DNA of 64,000 bases, from the NCBI GenBank assembly GCA_018402075.1, contig JAGYJP010000006.1, positions 8,761 through 72,760 on the forward strand. The letters run 5' to 3'. The DNA comes from Candidatus Nanopelagicales bacterium (GTDB lineage Bacteria; Actinomycetota; Actinomycetes; S36-B12). Below, piece by piece: positions 17,336-26,611 of this stretch. Made by a program: the position numbers and the translations under genes. The notes under the pieces were generated by a model. It ran no database searches. It was not told the DNA's origin and saw only the letters and a list, made by a program, of their open reading frames with translations. The stretch's first letter is position 1; each line of letters opens with the position of its first letter.

Positions 17336-18252
17336 ATTCCATCGACTTGGCGGAAATGAGTAACAACTTCGTCTATGCGAGCATGGTCACCCTCTTTCTT
17401 GCCACGATTTTCTTTGCTCTGTCTTATTCTGCTGGCCGAACTCGTGCAGAAACCCGAGCACTGGTGGACTCAGCGGGGGAACCAGTACCCGCTGCAGGTG
17501 ATTCAGGGTCAGCGACCACGGCGGTAAACCCGGGTTGGCGAATGGGCAATATTGGACTATCGCTGTCCTGGTTGTCGGCGGGACTCCTGCTTATTGGCGT
17601 GATCCTGCGAGGAATCTGGGCTGATCGTGCGCCGTGGGGCAATATGTACGAGTACTCGATCACATCTGCACTTGGAATCTTGTTGGTGTATTTGATCTGG
17701 TCCACCCAGCGCGATCTTCGCTGGCTTGGGCTTTTTGTCACCATTCCAGCGTTGTTGACCCTGGGGGTGGCCATCACCATCTTGTACACCGAAGCCGCAC
17801 AACTCGTTCCTGCTTTGAAATCTTACTGGCTGGTAATCCACGTTTTGGCCGCAATCATTTGCGGGGGAGCGTTCACCGTGGCAGCATCAACCGCTGGGCT
17901 TTCGTTGATCGCGGATCGCCATTGGATTAAACAATTACCAAGTCGTGAAACACTGGAGAAACTGACTCACCGAATCGTGGCGTTCTCATTCCCACTGTGG
18001 ACATTCGCGGTTGTCGCAGGCGCAATCTGGGCAGAAAATGCGTGGGGGCGTTATTGGGGCTGGGATCCCAAAGAGACATGGGCCTTTATTACCTGGGTGA
18101 TTTACGCTGCCTACTTACATGCCCGCTCGACCGCAGGGTGGAAACACCAGAAGGCATCCGTGATCGCGATCATGGGTTGGCTGGCGTTTTTAATCAACTA
18201 TTTCGGCGTCAATATTTTTGTGAACAGCCTGCACAGTTATGCGGGAGTTTAA
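17332..18252 (+). CDS. ccsB: cytochrome c biogenesis protein CcsB (CcsA/ResC type)
   Basis: 306-aa polytopic protein. The heme-handling tryptophan-rich motif is WGRYWGWDPKETWAFITWVI (about 237-256), preceded by conserved membrane histidines (LVIHVLA) and followed by LHSYAGV at the C-terminus. It is the heme-handling partner of ResB. The GTG start overlaps the resB stop by 4 bases. It closes the tlpA-ccdA-resB-ccsB operon and converges with the PLDc_N gene. No terminator hairpin is evident in the 18-base gap. Confidence 0.92.
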   Translation: MNSIDLAEMSNNFVYASMVTLFLATIFFALSYSAGRTRAETRALVDSAGEPVPAAGDSGSATTAVNPGWRMGNIGLSLSWLSAGLLLIGVILRGIWADRAPWGNMYEYSITSALGILLVYLIWSTQRDLRWLGLFVTIPALLTLGVAITILYTEAAQLVPALKSYWLVIHVLAAIICGGAFTVAASTAGLSLIADRHWIKQLPSRETLEKLTHRIVAFSFPLWTFAVVAGAIWAENAWGRYWGWDPKETWAFITWVIYAAYLHARSTAGWKHQKASVIAIMGWLAFLINYFGVNIFVNSLHSYAGV

Positions 18253-18270
18253 AAAATCACGCTGAAAGTG

Positions 18271-18579
18271 TCAGGGATTTTGTTCCCGGCGTTTGCGCAT
18301 TTTGTCTGACCATGCGCGCTCTTCCAAGGTGCGAAGAAACTTGGGGTCATCGTCTGGGGCGCGGGGTGCGCGGCGCTTGGATCGAAATCCCGACTCAGGC
18401 CACACCCGACCAAAGAACAACCAAAAGATGCCACCAATAATGGGCAAAACAACAGCAATAATCAACCAGACGTATTTGGGCAAGGTGCGTGTACTTGACT
18501 GAGGAGTGCGAATCACGTCAATAATCGTGTAAATGTAGAAGGCAATTGCGAGGAGGACCCCACCGACTCGTAAGACCAT
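18271..18579 (-). CDS. PLDc_N-domain small membrane protein
   Basis: About 102 aa with two hydrophobic segments (GVLLAIAFYIYTIIDVI and YVWLIIAVVLPIIGGIFWLF) and the RTLPKYVWLIIAVVLPIIGG pattern typical of the phospholipase D-nuclease N-terminal domain family of actinobacteria. The charged C-terminal half is cytoplasmic. The start is the ATG at 18579, 5 nt after AAGGAGG; the GTG six bases upstream overlaps that site. It often neighbours ccsB and menA in related genomes. Molecular function unknown. Confidence 0.82.
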   Translation of the reverse strand: MVLRVGGVLLAIAFYIYTIIDVIRTPQSSTRTLPKYVWLIIAVVLPIIGGIFWLFFGRVWPESGFRSKRRAPRAPDDDPKFLRTLEERAWSDKMRKRREQNP

Positions 18580-18709
18580 GTGCACCTCCTTCGACCTGTC
18601 TACTACTGCATATCCGACACCCGGTGTGTTGCCGTGTTCGGGAATTGTCCCTCATGTACCGAGGAACCATTGACCTGAGGGTAAACCAATACCCCACGGT
18701 GTGCAGGGG

Positions 18710-18715
18710 TACGGT
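18710..18715 (+). promoter_or_regulatory. -10-like hexamer for the leaderless DUF4229 gene
   Basis: TACGGT is 6 nt before the GTG at 18722, supporting that start over the later ATG at 18749. Confidence 0.35.
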
Positions 18716-18721
18716 GCGCTT

Positions 18722-19192
18722 GTGGAAACCAAAAGAGGCGCGTGGGTCATGTACACCGTGTATCGGGTGCTCTTTTTGGTCATTGCCTGGCTCCTGATCC
18801 AGATCACCACCCCCCTTCGTGGGGCGTGGGCGGTTGCCCTAGCGATTGTGGTTTCCGCGGTATTCAGCATTCTGCTGCTAGGCCGCCAACGCGATGCCAT
18901 GAGTGGATCCATGTTCGGCTTTTTCCGCCGAATCAATGAGCGCATTGACGCCGCGGCCGCGAAAGAGGATTACGACGATCTTGTGATCGTCAAAGAGGAT
19001 TACGACGATCTTGTGATCGTCAAAGAGGATTACGACGATCCGGTGATCGTCAAAGAGGATTACGACGATCCGGTGATCGTCGAAGAGGTAGAACTCCCGT
19101 CAGATCGAACCGTTGCCCAGGCCAAGGCCCAAGCCGAAAGTGATTCCGTAGAACAACAGGAGAATCCCGGTCGACTTGAGGACCGGAATTAG
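18722..19192 (+). CDS. DUF4229-like small membrane protein with acidic decapeptide repeats
   Basis: About 156 aa. Two membrane segments (VYRVLFLVIAWLLIQITTPL and AVALAIVVSAVFSILLLG) are followed by GRQRDAM and an amphipathic stretch, as in the actinobacterial DUF4229 family near menA. The tail holds four copies of KEDYDD(L/P)VIV (30 bp each), which lengthen the acidic C-terminus. The last 93 bases overlap the 3' end of menA on the other strand. An alternative start is ATG 18749. Function unknown. Confidence 0.75.
   Translation: METKRGAWVMYTVYRVLFLVIAWLLIQITTPLRGAWAVALAIVVSAVFSILLLGRQRDAMSGSMFGFFRRINERIDAAAAKEDYDDLVIVKEDYDDLVIVKEDYDDPVIVKEDYDDPVIVEEVELPSDRTVAQAKAQAESDSVEQQENPGRLEDRN
18962..19081 (+). 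repeat. four perfect-period 30-bp tandem repeats
   Basis: Units at 18962-18991, 18992-19021, 19022-19051 and 19052-19081 encode KEDYDDLVIV twice and KEDYDDPVIV twice. Near-identity at the DNA level means recent expansion or homogenisation. Confidence 0.97.
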
Positions 19193-19987
19193 TGCGGGTC
19201 CTTTGGCTCCCTGGGCCACCACTCGAATGGGCTGAATGGCCAGGGGTAAGGAAAGAAACGCCAAAAGGCTAAACGGTGTGGAAATCACCGCCGTGATGAC
19301 CGGGACCAGAAACCCAATTGCCACGGTTGCATAAAAGAGTGTGCGGGTTTTCGAATCACCTAAACGCACAGCAAGTGTTTTTTTGTCGTGTTCGGTATCC
19401 CCTGGAAGATCGCGCAGGTTGTTAGCAATCAAAATCGAGCAGGCAAGTGCGCCCACACCGACACCCGCCCAGAGTGACACCACGCTGAGTTGCAAGGTCT
19501 GGACATATGCGGTGCCCATAACCGGCACCACACCGAAGAAGATAAACACAAACACTTCACCGAGACCGGCATAGCCGTAGGGTCGCGAACCGCCTGTGTA
19601 AAACCAGGCTGCTGCAACACTGGCCGCACCCACGGCAAAAAGCCACCACTGTTCAGTGAGGAACACCAATACGGTGCCTGCCACCATGGCGATTGCGAAA
19701 AAAGTGAAAGCAGCTCGCTTGACCGCTTGAGGTGGGGCAAGACCTTGACCCACCAAACGAACGGGACCCACCCGGACGCGATCCGTGCCACGAATGCCGT
19801 CGCTATAGTCATTGGAGTAGTTCACGCCAATTTGCAGCGCCACGGCCACGATCAGAGCAAGAAGGCTGCGCCCTGCATTAAATGCTCCGGCCCCGAGTGC
19901 AATTCCTATACCGACTGCAACAGGCGCAAATGCTGCCGGCAGAGTGCGTGGGCGTGCACCTTCAATCCATTCCGCTGTCGTAGCCAC
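19100..19987 (-). CDS. menA: 1,4-dihydroxy-2-naphthoate polyprenyltransferase
   Basis: 295-aa membrane prenyltransferase of the UbiA family. It attaches the polyprenyl tail to 1,4-dihydroxy-2-naphthoate to make demethylmenaquinone. The first Asp-rich motif is in NYSNDYSDGIRGTD (about 56-69), and the second is in NNLRDLPGDTEHDKKTLAVR (about 188-207). Eight or so hydrophobic segments are visible. It lies 3 nt downstream of menE in the same operon. Its 3' end overlaps the DUF4229 gene tail to tail. Confidence 0.92.
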   Translation of the reverse strand: MATTAEWIEGARPRTLPAAFAPVAVGIGIALGAGAFNAGRSLLALIVAVALQIGVNYSNDYSDGIRGTDRVRVGPVRLVGQGLAPPQAVKRAAFTFFAIAMVAGTVLVFLTEQWWLFAVGAASVAAAWFYTGGSRPYGYAGLGEVFVFIFFGVVPVMGTAYVQTLQLSVVSLWAGVGVGALACSILIANNLRDLPGDTEHDKKTLAVRLGDSKTRTLFYATVAIGFLVPVITAVISTPFSLLAFLSLPLAIQPIRVVAQGAKGPALIPVLKSTGILLLFYGITFGLGLGLGNGSI

Positions 19988-19990
19988 GCA

Positions 19991-21184
19991 TTAACCGTAG
20001 GGGTTGGGGTGAGCCATGGTCTGTATCTGTTGGCGATCGGGCTTCCCATTGGGCAAATACGGCAGTGAATCAACAATCATGAAACGAGGAACTGCAACAT
20101 TGCCTAATCGCTGCGAGATATCTGCCCGAAGTTCATCTTCGAATCGGAGATCGGCACCCGTTGGTACAACCACAGCGGTCAGATCGGGTAACACGAAACT
20201 ATCTTGCACCAGAGGGTGGGCATCGATAATCTCTTTAATGGCGTGAACAGAAATGTTGACACCATTAATGATGACAATGTCATCGGTTCTACCACTGATA
20301 TGAAGAGTCCCGGTGTTATCCAATTCACCAAGATCTTGGGTGGTGAAGCCACCGCGAAATAGTTCGTCATTCAATGCGGACCCTGATGGCCGGTAACCCG
20401 TCGCAATGACTTTTCCCGTAATCGATATCACGCCCGTAATCGAATCAATATCAATGGCAACCCCAGGTGCTGGAACCCCATTAAAGACACAGCCGCCACT
20501 TGTTTCGGTCATGCCATAAGTGAATGCAATTGCGATTCCCTGATCACGTGCGTGGATCTGATCGCTCAGCGAGGTGGCAGAACCACCGACCAACACGGCT
20601 GCGAAGCGGGACAGTGCTTGGGTCCCTTCCTCGGTGGATAAAAGTCGACGAAGTTGTGCGGGAACCAAAGAGATCATGGCTGGTGAATCTCCACAGTTGC
20701 GTAGCGCATCAGTTACTTCCTCGGCGCTAAATGTTCCTGCGCCCGCAACACTCTCCAGCGCAACCGGTGGTGCTCCCGCGGCAATCGAGCGAACAAGAAC
20801 GTTGAAGCCGCCGACAGATGTCACCGGCAAGGCGGCGACCCACCGCGGTGATGCATCGAGTTGAAGGCCCACAACGGAGCCCGAGTTAATGAATTCATTG
20901 AGGGCACCAAGTTGATCCGCGGTGAACTCAACGCCGCGCGGATTTCCGGTGGAACCGGATGTACTGAGTGCGACGATTGTATGTGGCCGAGTGGGTAGCG
21001 CGGGATTGATCGCGGCACGAATACTGTTCACCAAGGCGGTGGGAAAGTGTTTGCTGACCGCAGGGATTGGAGCGAGCGCACTGCCTGTCTCCAACGCCCG
21101 GACCAGTTGGTCATGCACGGCCAGAACACCGTCTGCACCAGGTGTGACCTCAACAACAGCGAGGTGATTCTGACCGGTGTTCAT
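19991..21184 (-). CDS. menE: o-succinylbenzoate-CoA ligase
   Basis: 397-aa ANL-family ligase, shorter than general acyl-CoA synthetases as is usual for actinobacterial MenE. It forms o-succinylbenzoyl-CoA from OSB, ATP and CoA. Motifs: VALSTSGSTGNPRGVEFT (about 71-88), FTYGMTETSGGCVFNG (about 217-232), DLGELD, GRTDDIVIINGVNIS and the catalytic Lys in LPNGKPDRQQI. It is the first gene of the leftward menE-menA pair and divergent from menB across 35 bases. TAGTCT lies 6 nt before its ATG. Confidence 0.92.
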   Translation of the reverse strand: MNTGQNHLAVVEVTPGADGVLAVHDQLVRALETGSALAPIPAVSKHFPTALVNSIRAAINPALPTRPHTIVALSTSGSTGNPRGVEFTADQLGALNEFINSGSVVGLQLDASPRWVAALPVTSVGGFNVLVRSIAAGAPPVALESVAGAGTFSAEEVTDALRNCGDSPAMISLVPAQLRRLLSTEEGTQALSRFAAVLVGGSATSLSDQIHARDQGIAIAFTYGMTETSGGCVFNGVPAPGVAIDIDSITGVISITGKVIATGYRPSGSALNDELFRGGFTTQDLGELDNTGTLHISGRTDDIVIINGVNISVHAIKEIIDAHPLVQDSFVLPDLTAVVVPTGADLRFEDELRADISQRLGNVAVPRFMIVDSLPYLPNGKPDRQQIQTMAHPNPYG

Positions 21185-21219
21185 TGGGCGAGACTAGGAG
21201 ATGCGGGTAATCTCGAGCC
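21185..21219. promoter_or_regulatory. overlapping divergent leaderless promoters of menE and menB
   Basis: The 35-base gap holds TAGTCT on the minus strand (21191-21196), 6 nt before the menE ATG, and TAATCT on the plus strand (21208-21213), 6 nt before the menB ATG. TTGGGC at 21184-21189 could be the menB -35 with an 18-base spacer. The two promoters must overlap, so polymerase can occupy only one at a time. Confidence 0.5.
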
Positions 21220-22152
21220 ATGGACACTCGAAAACTCTATGAACTTCCACCGGTCGCGGCTCCCGGCTCACCTGCCCTCCGGGATCCAAGCCACTCCTCC
21301 ATCATTCCCGCATGTGAGTGGAAATCAGTGGGTGAGTTCAACGATATTTCTTATGAGTTAGGCACCGGCACCGGTGAGGGCATTGCCAAAATCACAATTC
21401 GGCGTCCTGAGAAGAGAAACGCTTTTCGTCCCCAAACACTCTTTGAGTTAAGCGATGCATTTAATGCTGCCCGAGACGATGACACGGTCGGAGTCATCAT
21501 TCTCACCGGACAGGGGGACTTGGCCTTCTGCTCCGGTGGCGATCAGGTAATTCGTGGCAATGATGGCTATATCGGCGATGACTCAGTTGCGCATAAAGGT
21601 ATTGGTCGCCTGAACGTTCTTGATCTCCAAATTCAAATTCGGCGCCTGCCTAAACCGGTCATCGCCATGGTGGCTGGCTATGCCATTGGAGGTGGACACG
21701 TTCTTCATGTGGTCTGCGATATGACAATCGCTGCTGACAACGCACGCTTTGGCCAAACAGGTCCACGGGTGGGTTCATTCGATGGCGGTTTCGGTTCCGG
21801 ATTGCTCGCTCGCACCATTGGGCAGAAGCGCTCACGCGAAGTGTGGTACACCTGCAATCAATACGGTGCCGAGCAGGCGTATGACTGGGGGCTGGTCAAC
21901 GAAGTTGTGCCCCTTCCTGATTTGGAAATAGCAACATGTGACATCGCTAATCAAATGCTGACCATGTCGCCACTTGCCCTGCGCATGCTCAAGGCCTCAC
22001 ATAATGCGGTCGACGATGGCCTTGCCGGTGTTCAGCAACTCGCGGGTGACTCAACCCTGTTGTTCTACATGACCGAGGAAGCTCAAGAAGGCCGCGACGC
22101 GTACAAAGAAAAGCGGAAGCCTGATTTCTCGCGTTTCCCCAAACGTCCGTAG
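21220..22152 (+). CDS. menB: 1,4-dihydroxy-2-naphthoyl-CoA synthase
   Basis: 310-aa crotonase-fold enzyme that cyclises o-succinylbenzoyl-CoA to DHNA-CoA. Visible features are [17 protein letters not shown] (about 59-75), the oxyanion-hole CSGGDQ (about 107-112), [20 protein letters not shown] (about 151-170), [21 protein letters not shown] in two conserved blocks, and YNC-type changes consistent with MenB rather than generic enoyl-CoA hydratase. The roughly 40-residue N-terminal extension is usual in actinobacteria. menC follows 6 nt downstream. Confidence 0.93.
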   Translation: MDTRKLYELPPVAAPGSPALRDPSHSSIIPACEWKSVGEFNDISYELGTGTGEGIAKITIRRPEKRNAFRPQTLFELSDAFNAARDDDTVGVIILTGQGDLAFCSGGDQVIRGNDGYIGDDSVAHKGIGRLNVLDLQIQIRRLPKPVIAMVAGYAIGGGHVLHVVCDMTIAADNARFGQTGPRVGSFDGGFGSGLLARTIGQKRSREVWYTCNQYGAEQAYDWGLVNEVVPLPDLEIATCDIANQMLTMSPLALRMLKASHNAVDDGLAGVQQLAGDSTLLFYMTEEAQEGRDAYKEKRKPDFSRFPKRP

Positions 22153-22158
22153 CACACT

Positions 22159-23163
22159 GTGCTCAGCTCACTCGGCGAAAAGTTGTGGTCCAACGGTCAT
22201 TGCTTTGGTGTGGAACTGCAGCACACGTTCAGGGGAGTCACCTCTCGAGCAGGTGTCCTGTTTCCGGGACCTGCCGGCTGGGGTGAATTTAGTCCATTCG
22301 CCGACTACTCCGATCAACGTGCAGCCCTGTGGTTGCAGGCTGCCATTGAAGCGGCGTGCTTGCCTGTCGTAGAACCGTTGGGTGCACAGATCCCCGTCAA
22401 CGCGATCATCGGTGACCATGAAGATGTCCGTGCTGCTACGCGCAGGGCCATCGAAGAATTTGGTTGCACAACAATCAAGGTAAAACTTGGAAGTGATCTT
22501 GTGAGCAGTTGTGAAAAACTAGATGCGATTGTGTCAGCGGCTGGCGAGCAACCTGGACTTGTCCATCCAATATCCATTCGAGCCGATGTCAATGGGCGCT
22601 GGACATTAGAGCAAGCAATCACAGCATGTAAGGAATTGGAGAACTACCCGATCGAGTACTTAGAGCAACCTTGTTCAGATACAGACAGTCTGCGGCAGCT
22701 GCGCCGGCAAGTGAATATCCCCATTGCGGTAGATGAATCCATTCGAGTTGATCGACATACTTCTGTTCAGGAGTTTGCCGACATTGCCATTGTGAAAGTT
22801 TCGCCGTTAGGTGGACTTCGTGCCACCTATGCCATCGCTGAAAGTGTTGGCGTTCCGGTTCGAATAAGTGGGGCGCTTGAGACATCGGTGGGGTTATTCC
22901 CCTCACTACTTGCCGCGTGGCAATTAGCCCCAGATTGCGCAGCAGGGCTAGGAACGGGTGCGCTCTTTGCCACTGATCTGGTGTATCCCATCACGGTGCC
23001 GCACGAGGGTGTCCTGCCGGTGCTCCGGCGTGAGCCGGATCAGGAGTTGTTGAACGCCCGGGGCTTATCTGCGCAGGAACGCGAACATTGGCACCAGCGA
23101 TTCGCTGCCGCCTTTACCCACCTGCCCCAGGAGAGTATTGAACTTCTCCGCGACACCCTCTAG
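22159..23163 (+). CDS. menC: o-succinylbenzoate synthase
   Basis: 334-aa enolase-superfamily dehydratase converting SHCHC to o-succinylbenzoate. The catalytic KxK is in TTIKVKLGS, the Mg2+ ligands are in RADVNGRWT, YLEQPC and VDESIR, and the second catalytic Lys is in AIVKVSPLGGL. The start is the GTG at 22159, 6 nt after menB. It lies between menB and menD in the rightward menaquinone operon. Confidence 0.91.
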   Translation: MLSSLGEKLWSNGHCFGVELQHTFRGVTSRAGVLFPGPAGWGEFSPFADYSDQRAALWLQAAIEAACLPVVEPLGAQIPVNAIIGDHEDVRAATRRAIEEFGCTTIKVKLGSDLVSSCEKLDAIVSAAGEQPGLVHPISIRADVNGRWTLEQAITACKELENYPIEYLEQPCSDTDSLRQLRRQVNIPIAVDESIRVDRHTSVQEFADIAIVKVSPLGGLRATYAIAESVGVPVRISGALETSVGLFPSLLAAWQLAPDCAAGLGTGALFATDLVYPITVPHEGVLPVLRREPDQELLNARGLSAQEREHWHQRFAAAFTHLPQESIELLRDTL

Positions 23164-23209
23164 TGATGGTCCCTAGAAGGAGTCAAGCAGGTGTGCAAGG
23201 CTGAGCCCC

Positions 23210-24958
23210 ATGGAAGCGTCGACCGCACAGGCAATCGTCATGGTGGACGAACTTGTTCGCTGTGGTGTCACCGATGTTGTTCTGGCTCCAGGATCTCGTT
23301 CGGCCCCCCTCGCACTGGAGGTTGCCGCCGCCTGTGAGCGCCTCGACCTTCGGTTACATGTGCGCATTGACGAACGTGTTGCCGGATTTGTAGCCCTGGG
23401 TATTGGTAAAGCCACGGGAGTACCTGCAGCCGTCATAACGACCTCCGGTACGGCGGTAGCCAATCTGATGCCCGCCGTCATTGAAGCGGATTTGGCATTT
23501 GTTCCGCTGCTGCTTCTGACCGCTGATCGTCCACCCGTGTTGCGCGGAGTCGGTGCAAATCAAACAATTGATCAGATCAATATTTTCGGTGGGTACGTAC
23601 GTGACTTTGTTGACATGTCTGTCGCGGCACCGGTGGAGGGTCAGGTGTCGTATTGGCGAAGTGTGGTTGCACGTGCTGTGTCGATCTCCACTGATTCCAT
23701 GCAACCAGGCCCCGTGCACATCAATGTGCCATTTTCCATGCCGTTGGTCAGTGAGGGTGGTGAATGGATCGAAAGCCTGGCTGGGCGGCCCGATGGTCGA
23801 CCGTGGGTTGCTGATGCCCGATTGATGGCTGGCATGAGCACACCCATTGACGAACTCATGTCATTTCTTGACGAGGAATCGGTTGTTCCCGCGCGCGGTG
23901 TGATTGTTGTTGGCGACCACAATGACCCTGATGCCATGGACTTGGTAGATGAACTCAGTGACACAACCGGTTGGCCAATCATTGCCGAACCAAGTGCCAA
24001 TATGGGAGCTGCCGGCTTGATCCTGTCCCACGGTTCACTTCTTGTGGCCAATCAAGAGTTTCGTGAAACCCATGTTCCTGAATTAGTACTCACCGTGGGA
24101 AATATTGGGTTATCTCGATCGGTACTCGCACTCATTCAATCAGCACAATTTCACATTGCGGTGGATCCACACACGCATTTCGCTGATCCCACTCGATCAG
24201 CCGATCTTGTGTTGTCAGCCGTGCCACTGCCACCAGAAGAATGTGAAGTGGAACCCGAGTGGTTAGAAGCGTGGCAACGAGCCGATGTTCTGGCCGCAGC
24301 TGCCGTGGAGACTGTGCTCCCGAAAGATGAACTCACCGGCATGCAGGTCGCTCGGATTGTGACCCGCATGGTGCCAGAAGCAGGAACACTATTTTTGGGT
24401 GCATCCTCCGCGGTTCGTCATGTTGCGTCTTTCGCTCTTAACAGTGTCACCGACGCCATGGTGATGGGAAACCGTGGAACATCAGGTATTGACGGGTGCA
24501 TGTCTACCGCCTACGGAGTTGCCATTGCCGCACAAGCCCAAGACGATGGCGCGGTCATTGCCCTTGTGGGAGACCAAACATTCCTCTACGACAGCAATGC
24601 GTTACTCGTACCACCAACAGAGCAGTCGGTGAACTTAGTTGTTGTTGTCCTCGACAACAATGGTGGGGGAATTTTTTCCACACTTGAACAGGGTAATCCC
24701 GCATATGCCAAGTACTTCGATCAAGTCTTTGGTGTACCCCTCGATATTGATCCGCAGGCGGTGAGCACTGCCATGCGAGTTAAGTCCGTGACGGTGAAAT
24801 CCGAGGATGAACTCGCTGAGGCGCTCGACCATGCATTGGAAGAACGCGATGGCGGGGGAGTGCGCGTGATTGTGGCGCACATGTGTTCCCGTGAAACCGA
24901 AGCTGCGATTTTGACGACCATTGGCGAAGCGGTGCACGAGGCTGCGACCGGGAGCTGA
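23210..24958 (+). CDS. menD: SEPHCHC synthase
   Basis: 582-aa thiamine-diphosphate enzyme joining isochorismate and 2-oxoglutarate, the first committed menaquinone step. The N-terminal pyrimidine-binding part has LAPGSRSAPLALEVA and the conserved Glu region. ITTSGTAVANLMPAVIEA is typical MenD. The pyrophosphate-binding GDQTFLYDSNALL and NNGGGIFSTLEQG are in the C-terminal third. It follows menC after 46 bases and precedes the TetR-like/GNAT fusion by 6 nt. Confidence 0.93.
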   Translation: MEASTAQAIVMVDELVRCGVTDVVLAPGSRSAPLALEVAAACERLDLRLHVRIDERVAGFVALGIGKATGVPAAVITTSGTAVANLMPAVIEADLAFVPLLLLTADRPPVLRGVGANQTIDQINIFGGYVRDFVDMSVAAPVEGQVSYWRSVVARAVSISTDSMQPGPVHINVPFSMPLVSEGGEWIESLAGRPDGRPWVADARLMAGMSTPIDELMSFLDEESVVPARGVIVVGDHNDPDAMDLVDELSDTTGWPIIAEPSANMGAAGLILSHGSLLVANQEFRETHVPELVLTVGNIGLSRSVLALIQSAQFHIAVDPHTHFADPTRSADLVLSAVPLPPEECEVEPEWLEAWQRADVLAAAAVETVLPKDELTGMQVARIVTRMVPEAGTLFLGASSAVRHVASFALNSVTDAMVMGNRGTSGIDGCMSTAYGVAIAAQAQDDGAVIALVGDQTFLYDSNALLVPPTEQSVNLVVVVLDNNGGGIFSTLEQGNPAYAKYFDQVFGVPLDIDPQAVSTAMRVKSVTVKSEDELAEALDHALEERDGGGVRVIVAHMCSRETEAAILTTIGEAVHEAATGS

Positions 24959-24964
24959 TCCGCC

Positions 24965-26611
24965 GTGGCGAGCAGTGCTAGCGAGACCAAGATCCTGCAG
25001 GCTGCTGCTGATCTATACCTTGCACTGGGTGTACTGAATGTTTCGCGTCGCGACATTGTGGAGCAATCTGGAATGAGCGCACGCACGGTGAACTCCGTTG
25101 CACACACTCGCTCAGAGTTTTTGCGCAGGGTGGTCCAACAACTTCCGTATTCGCCAGTGACAGAAAAGATCGCTAAGGAATTTGATAACCCGGATAGTCC
25201 CGCCCTCGAGTTGCTCATGACCGCATCCAGGGATATTTGGGGAGACCCTGCAAGTGCATGGGATCCACGAGAGTTACAGGCACTTGCAGGGGCGCAGTTC
25301 GATGAAAAAATGGTGGAAATTCTCGCCGAAAGAATTCAGCATCGCTGGGGTGCATCACGAGCATTGGTGGAACGACTCAAGGAAGCAGGTGCCATTGATC
25401 CAACCATGAGTGTGGATGCAATTGTTTTGCACCTCATTGCGGTTGGCATTGGAATTTCACTGCTCACCCCGGTACTGAATGTCAGCGTAGATCCACAGGC
25501 GTGGACCGCCCTCAGCGCTCGCCTCCTTGAATCTTTGGCCGCGATTGATCCGCAACTTCCTCAGCCGGGTGATCAAACAAATTACTGGCGGGTGCGTACA
25601 ACCATTCCGGCAAACCCGACAGCCACCGCCCGTCTTCTTCGTGTGCTGTCCCTACTCGACACAGCAATTGTGTACATGACCGTGGTTGACCTCACAGACG
25701 AGGAACAGCAGGTGGACGCCATTGTGAAAGCACCCATATCCCTTGCTCGTTCAACTCTCGCCCAAGCTGTGGACTCGGTGGGACGTGAAGTAATTGTTGT
25801 TCACGGGAGTGAAAGTGATGCCAGCGATATTGCGAGTCGAGTATTGCGATTGAGTAGCAACCTTGTGCAATGGCCAGAACAGGCACCGCAGGCTGCGGCA
25901 GATCTTGTGCTCGCTCGATCATGGGAAGTGATGGATGCAACAACCGGGCCAAACGCCTCGGAGCACGTTCTGCGTTTGCAGTGGACCGTGGACCGCCACG
26001 TGGTTCTTCGGCGTGATCAAGCACCGTTTACTCGAGTGGAGTATGAAAGAGCGTCAGCGTTACTGGAATTAGTGGAGGCAATTACAACCGTGAGGGACTT
26101 GCCCACCACATATGGCTGGGCTGAAGAACTCAGTGACGACACCAGTGTGTGGGTGCGGCTGGCTCGCCCTGAAGATACGCGGGCTGTCGAGGACCTACAT
26201 CGCCGCTCATCTGAGCAGTCCATTTACCAGAGATACTTCACACCTAAGAACACCTGGCGGGAAGAGAACCTTCGCAAAGTCAGCGGTGGTCACCGTGGCG
26301 CAACACTTGTTGTCACTGATCGCGCACAACAAGTCATTGCGCTGTGCAATATTTTTCCCGAATCAGAGGAGAACACCGACTCCGGTGAGATCGCCATTTT
26401 GGTAGATGACTCCTGGCATCGGCGTGGGCTCGGCTCCATTCTGATTAACCACAGTGAAGAAATCGGGGAGCGCCTTGGATTTAAGCGCTTAGTCGCTTAT
26501 GTGCTTACAAACAATGTAGCAATGCAGGGCTTGTTGCGCTCACATGATTGGACGCTTTTCCCATCGGCTGAATTTGGCCCAGCAATTAATGCATTTGAAA
26601 AAAAGGTTTAA
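24965..26611 (+). CDS. TetR-like HTH fused to a GNAT acetyltransferase domain
   Basis: 548 aa, an unusual architecture. Residues about 1-50 look like a TetR DNA-binding domain (ILQAAADLYLALGVLNVSRR then SGMSARTVNSVAHTRSEFL), with a helical TetR-like partner domain to about 190. About 200-375 is a middle region I cannot assign (RLLRVLSLLDTAIVYMTVVD is its best-ordered part). About 390-548 is a GNAT domain (VRLARPEDTRAVEDLHRRSS, QSIYQRYF, then the acetyl-CoA loop DSWHRRGLGSILINH). The RPED and SIYxRYF blocks resemble Pat-type lysine acetyltransferases. It overlaps menF tail to tail by 4 bases and is probably read with menBCD. Confidence 0.72.
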   Translation: MASSASETKILQAAADLYLALGVLNVSRRDIVEQSGMSARTVNSVAHTRSEFLRRVVQQLPYSPVTEKIAKEFDNPDSPALELLMTASRDIWGDPASAWDPRELQALAGAQFDEKMVEILAERIQHRWGASRALVERLKEAGAIDPTMSVDAIVLHLIAVGIGISLLTPVLNVSVDPQAWTALSARLLESLAAIDPQLPQPGDQTNYWRVRTTIPANPTATARLLRVLSLLDTAIVYMTVVDLTDEEQQVDAIVKAPISLARSTLAQAVDSVGREVIVVHGSESDASDIASRVLRLSSNLVQWPEQAPQAAADLVLARSWEVMDATTGPNASEHVLRLQWTVDRHVVLRRDQAPFTRVEYERASALLELVEAITTVRDLPTTYGWAEELSDDTSVWVRLARPEDTRAVEDLHRRSSEQSIYQRYFTPKNTWREENLRKVSGGHRGATLVVTDRAQQVIALCNIFPESEENTDSGEIAILVDDSWHRRGLGSILINHSEEIGERLGFKRLVAYVLTNNVAMQGLLRSHDWTLFPSAEFGPAINAFEKKV

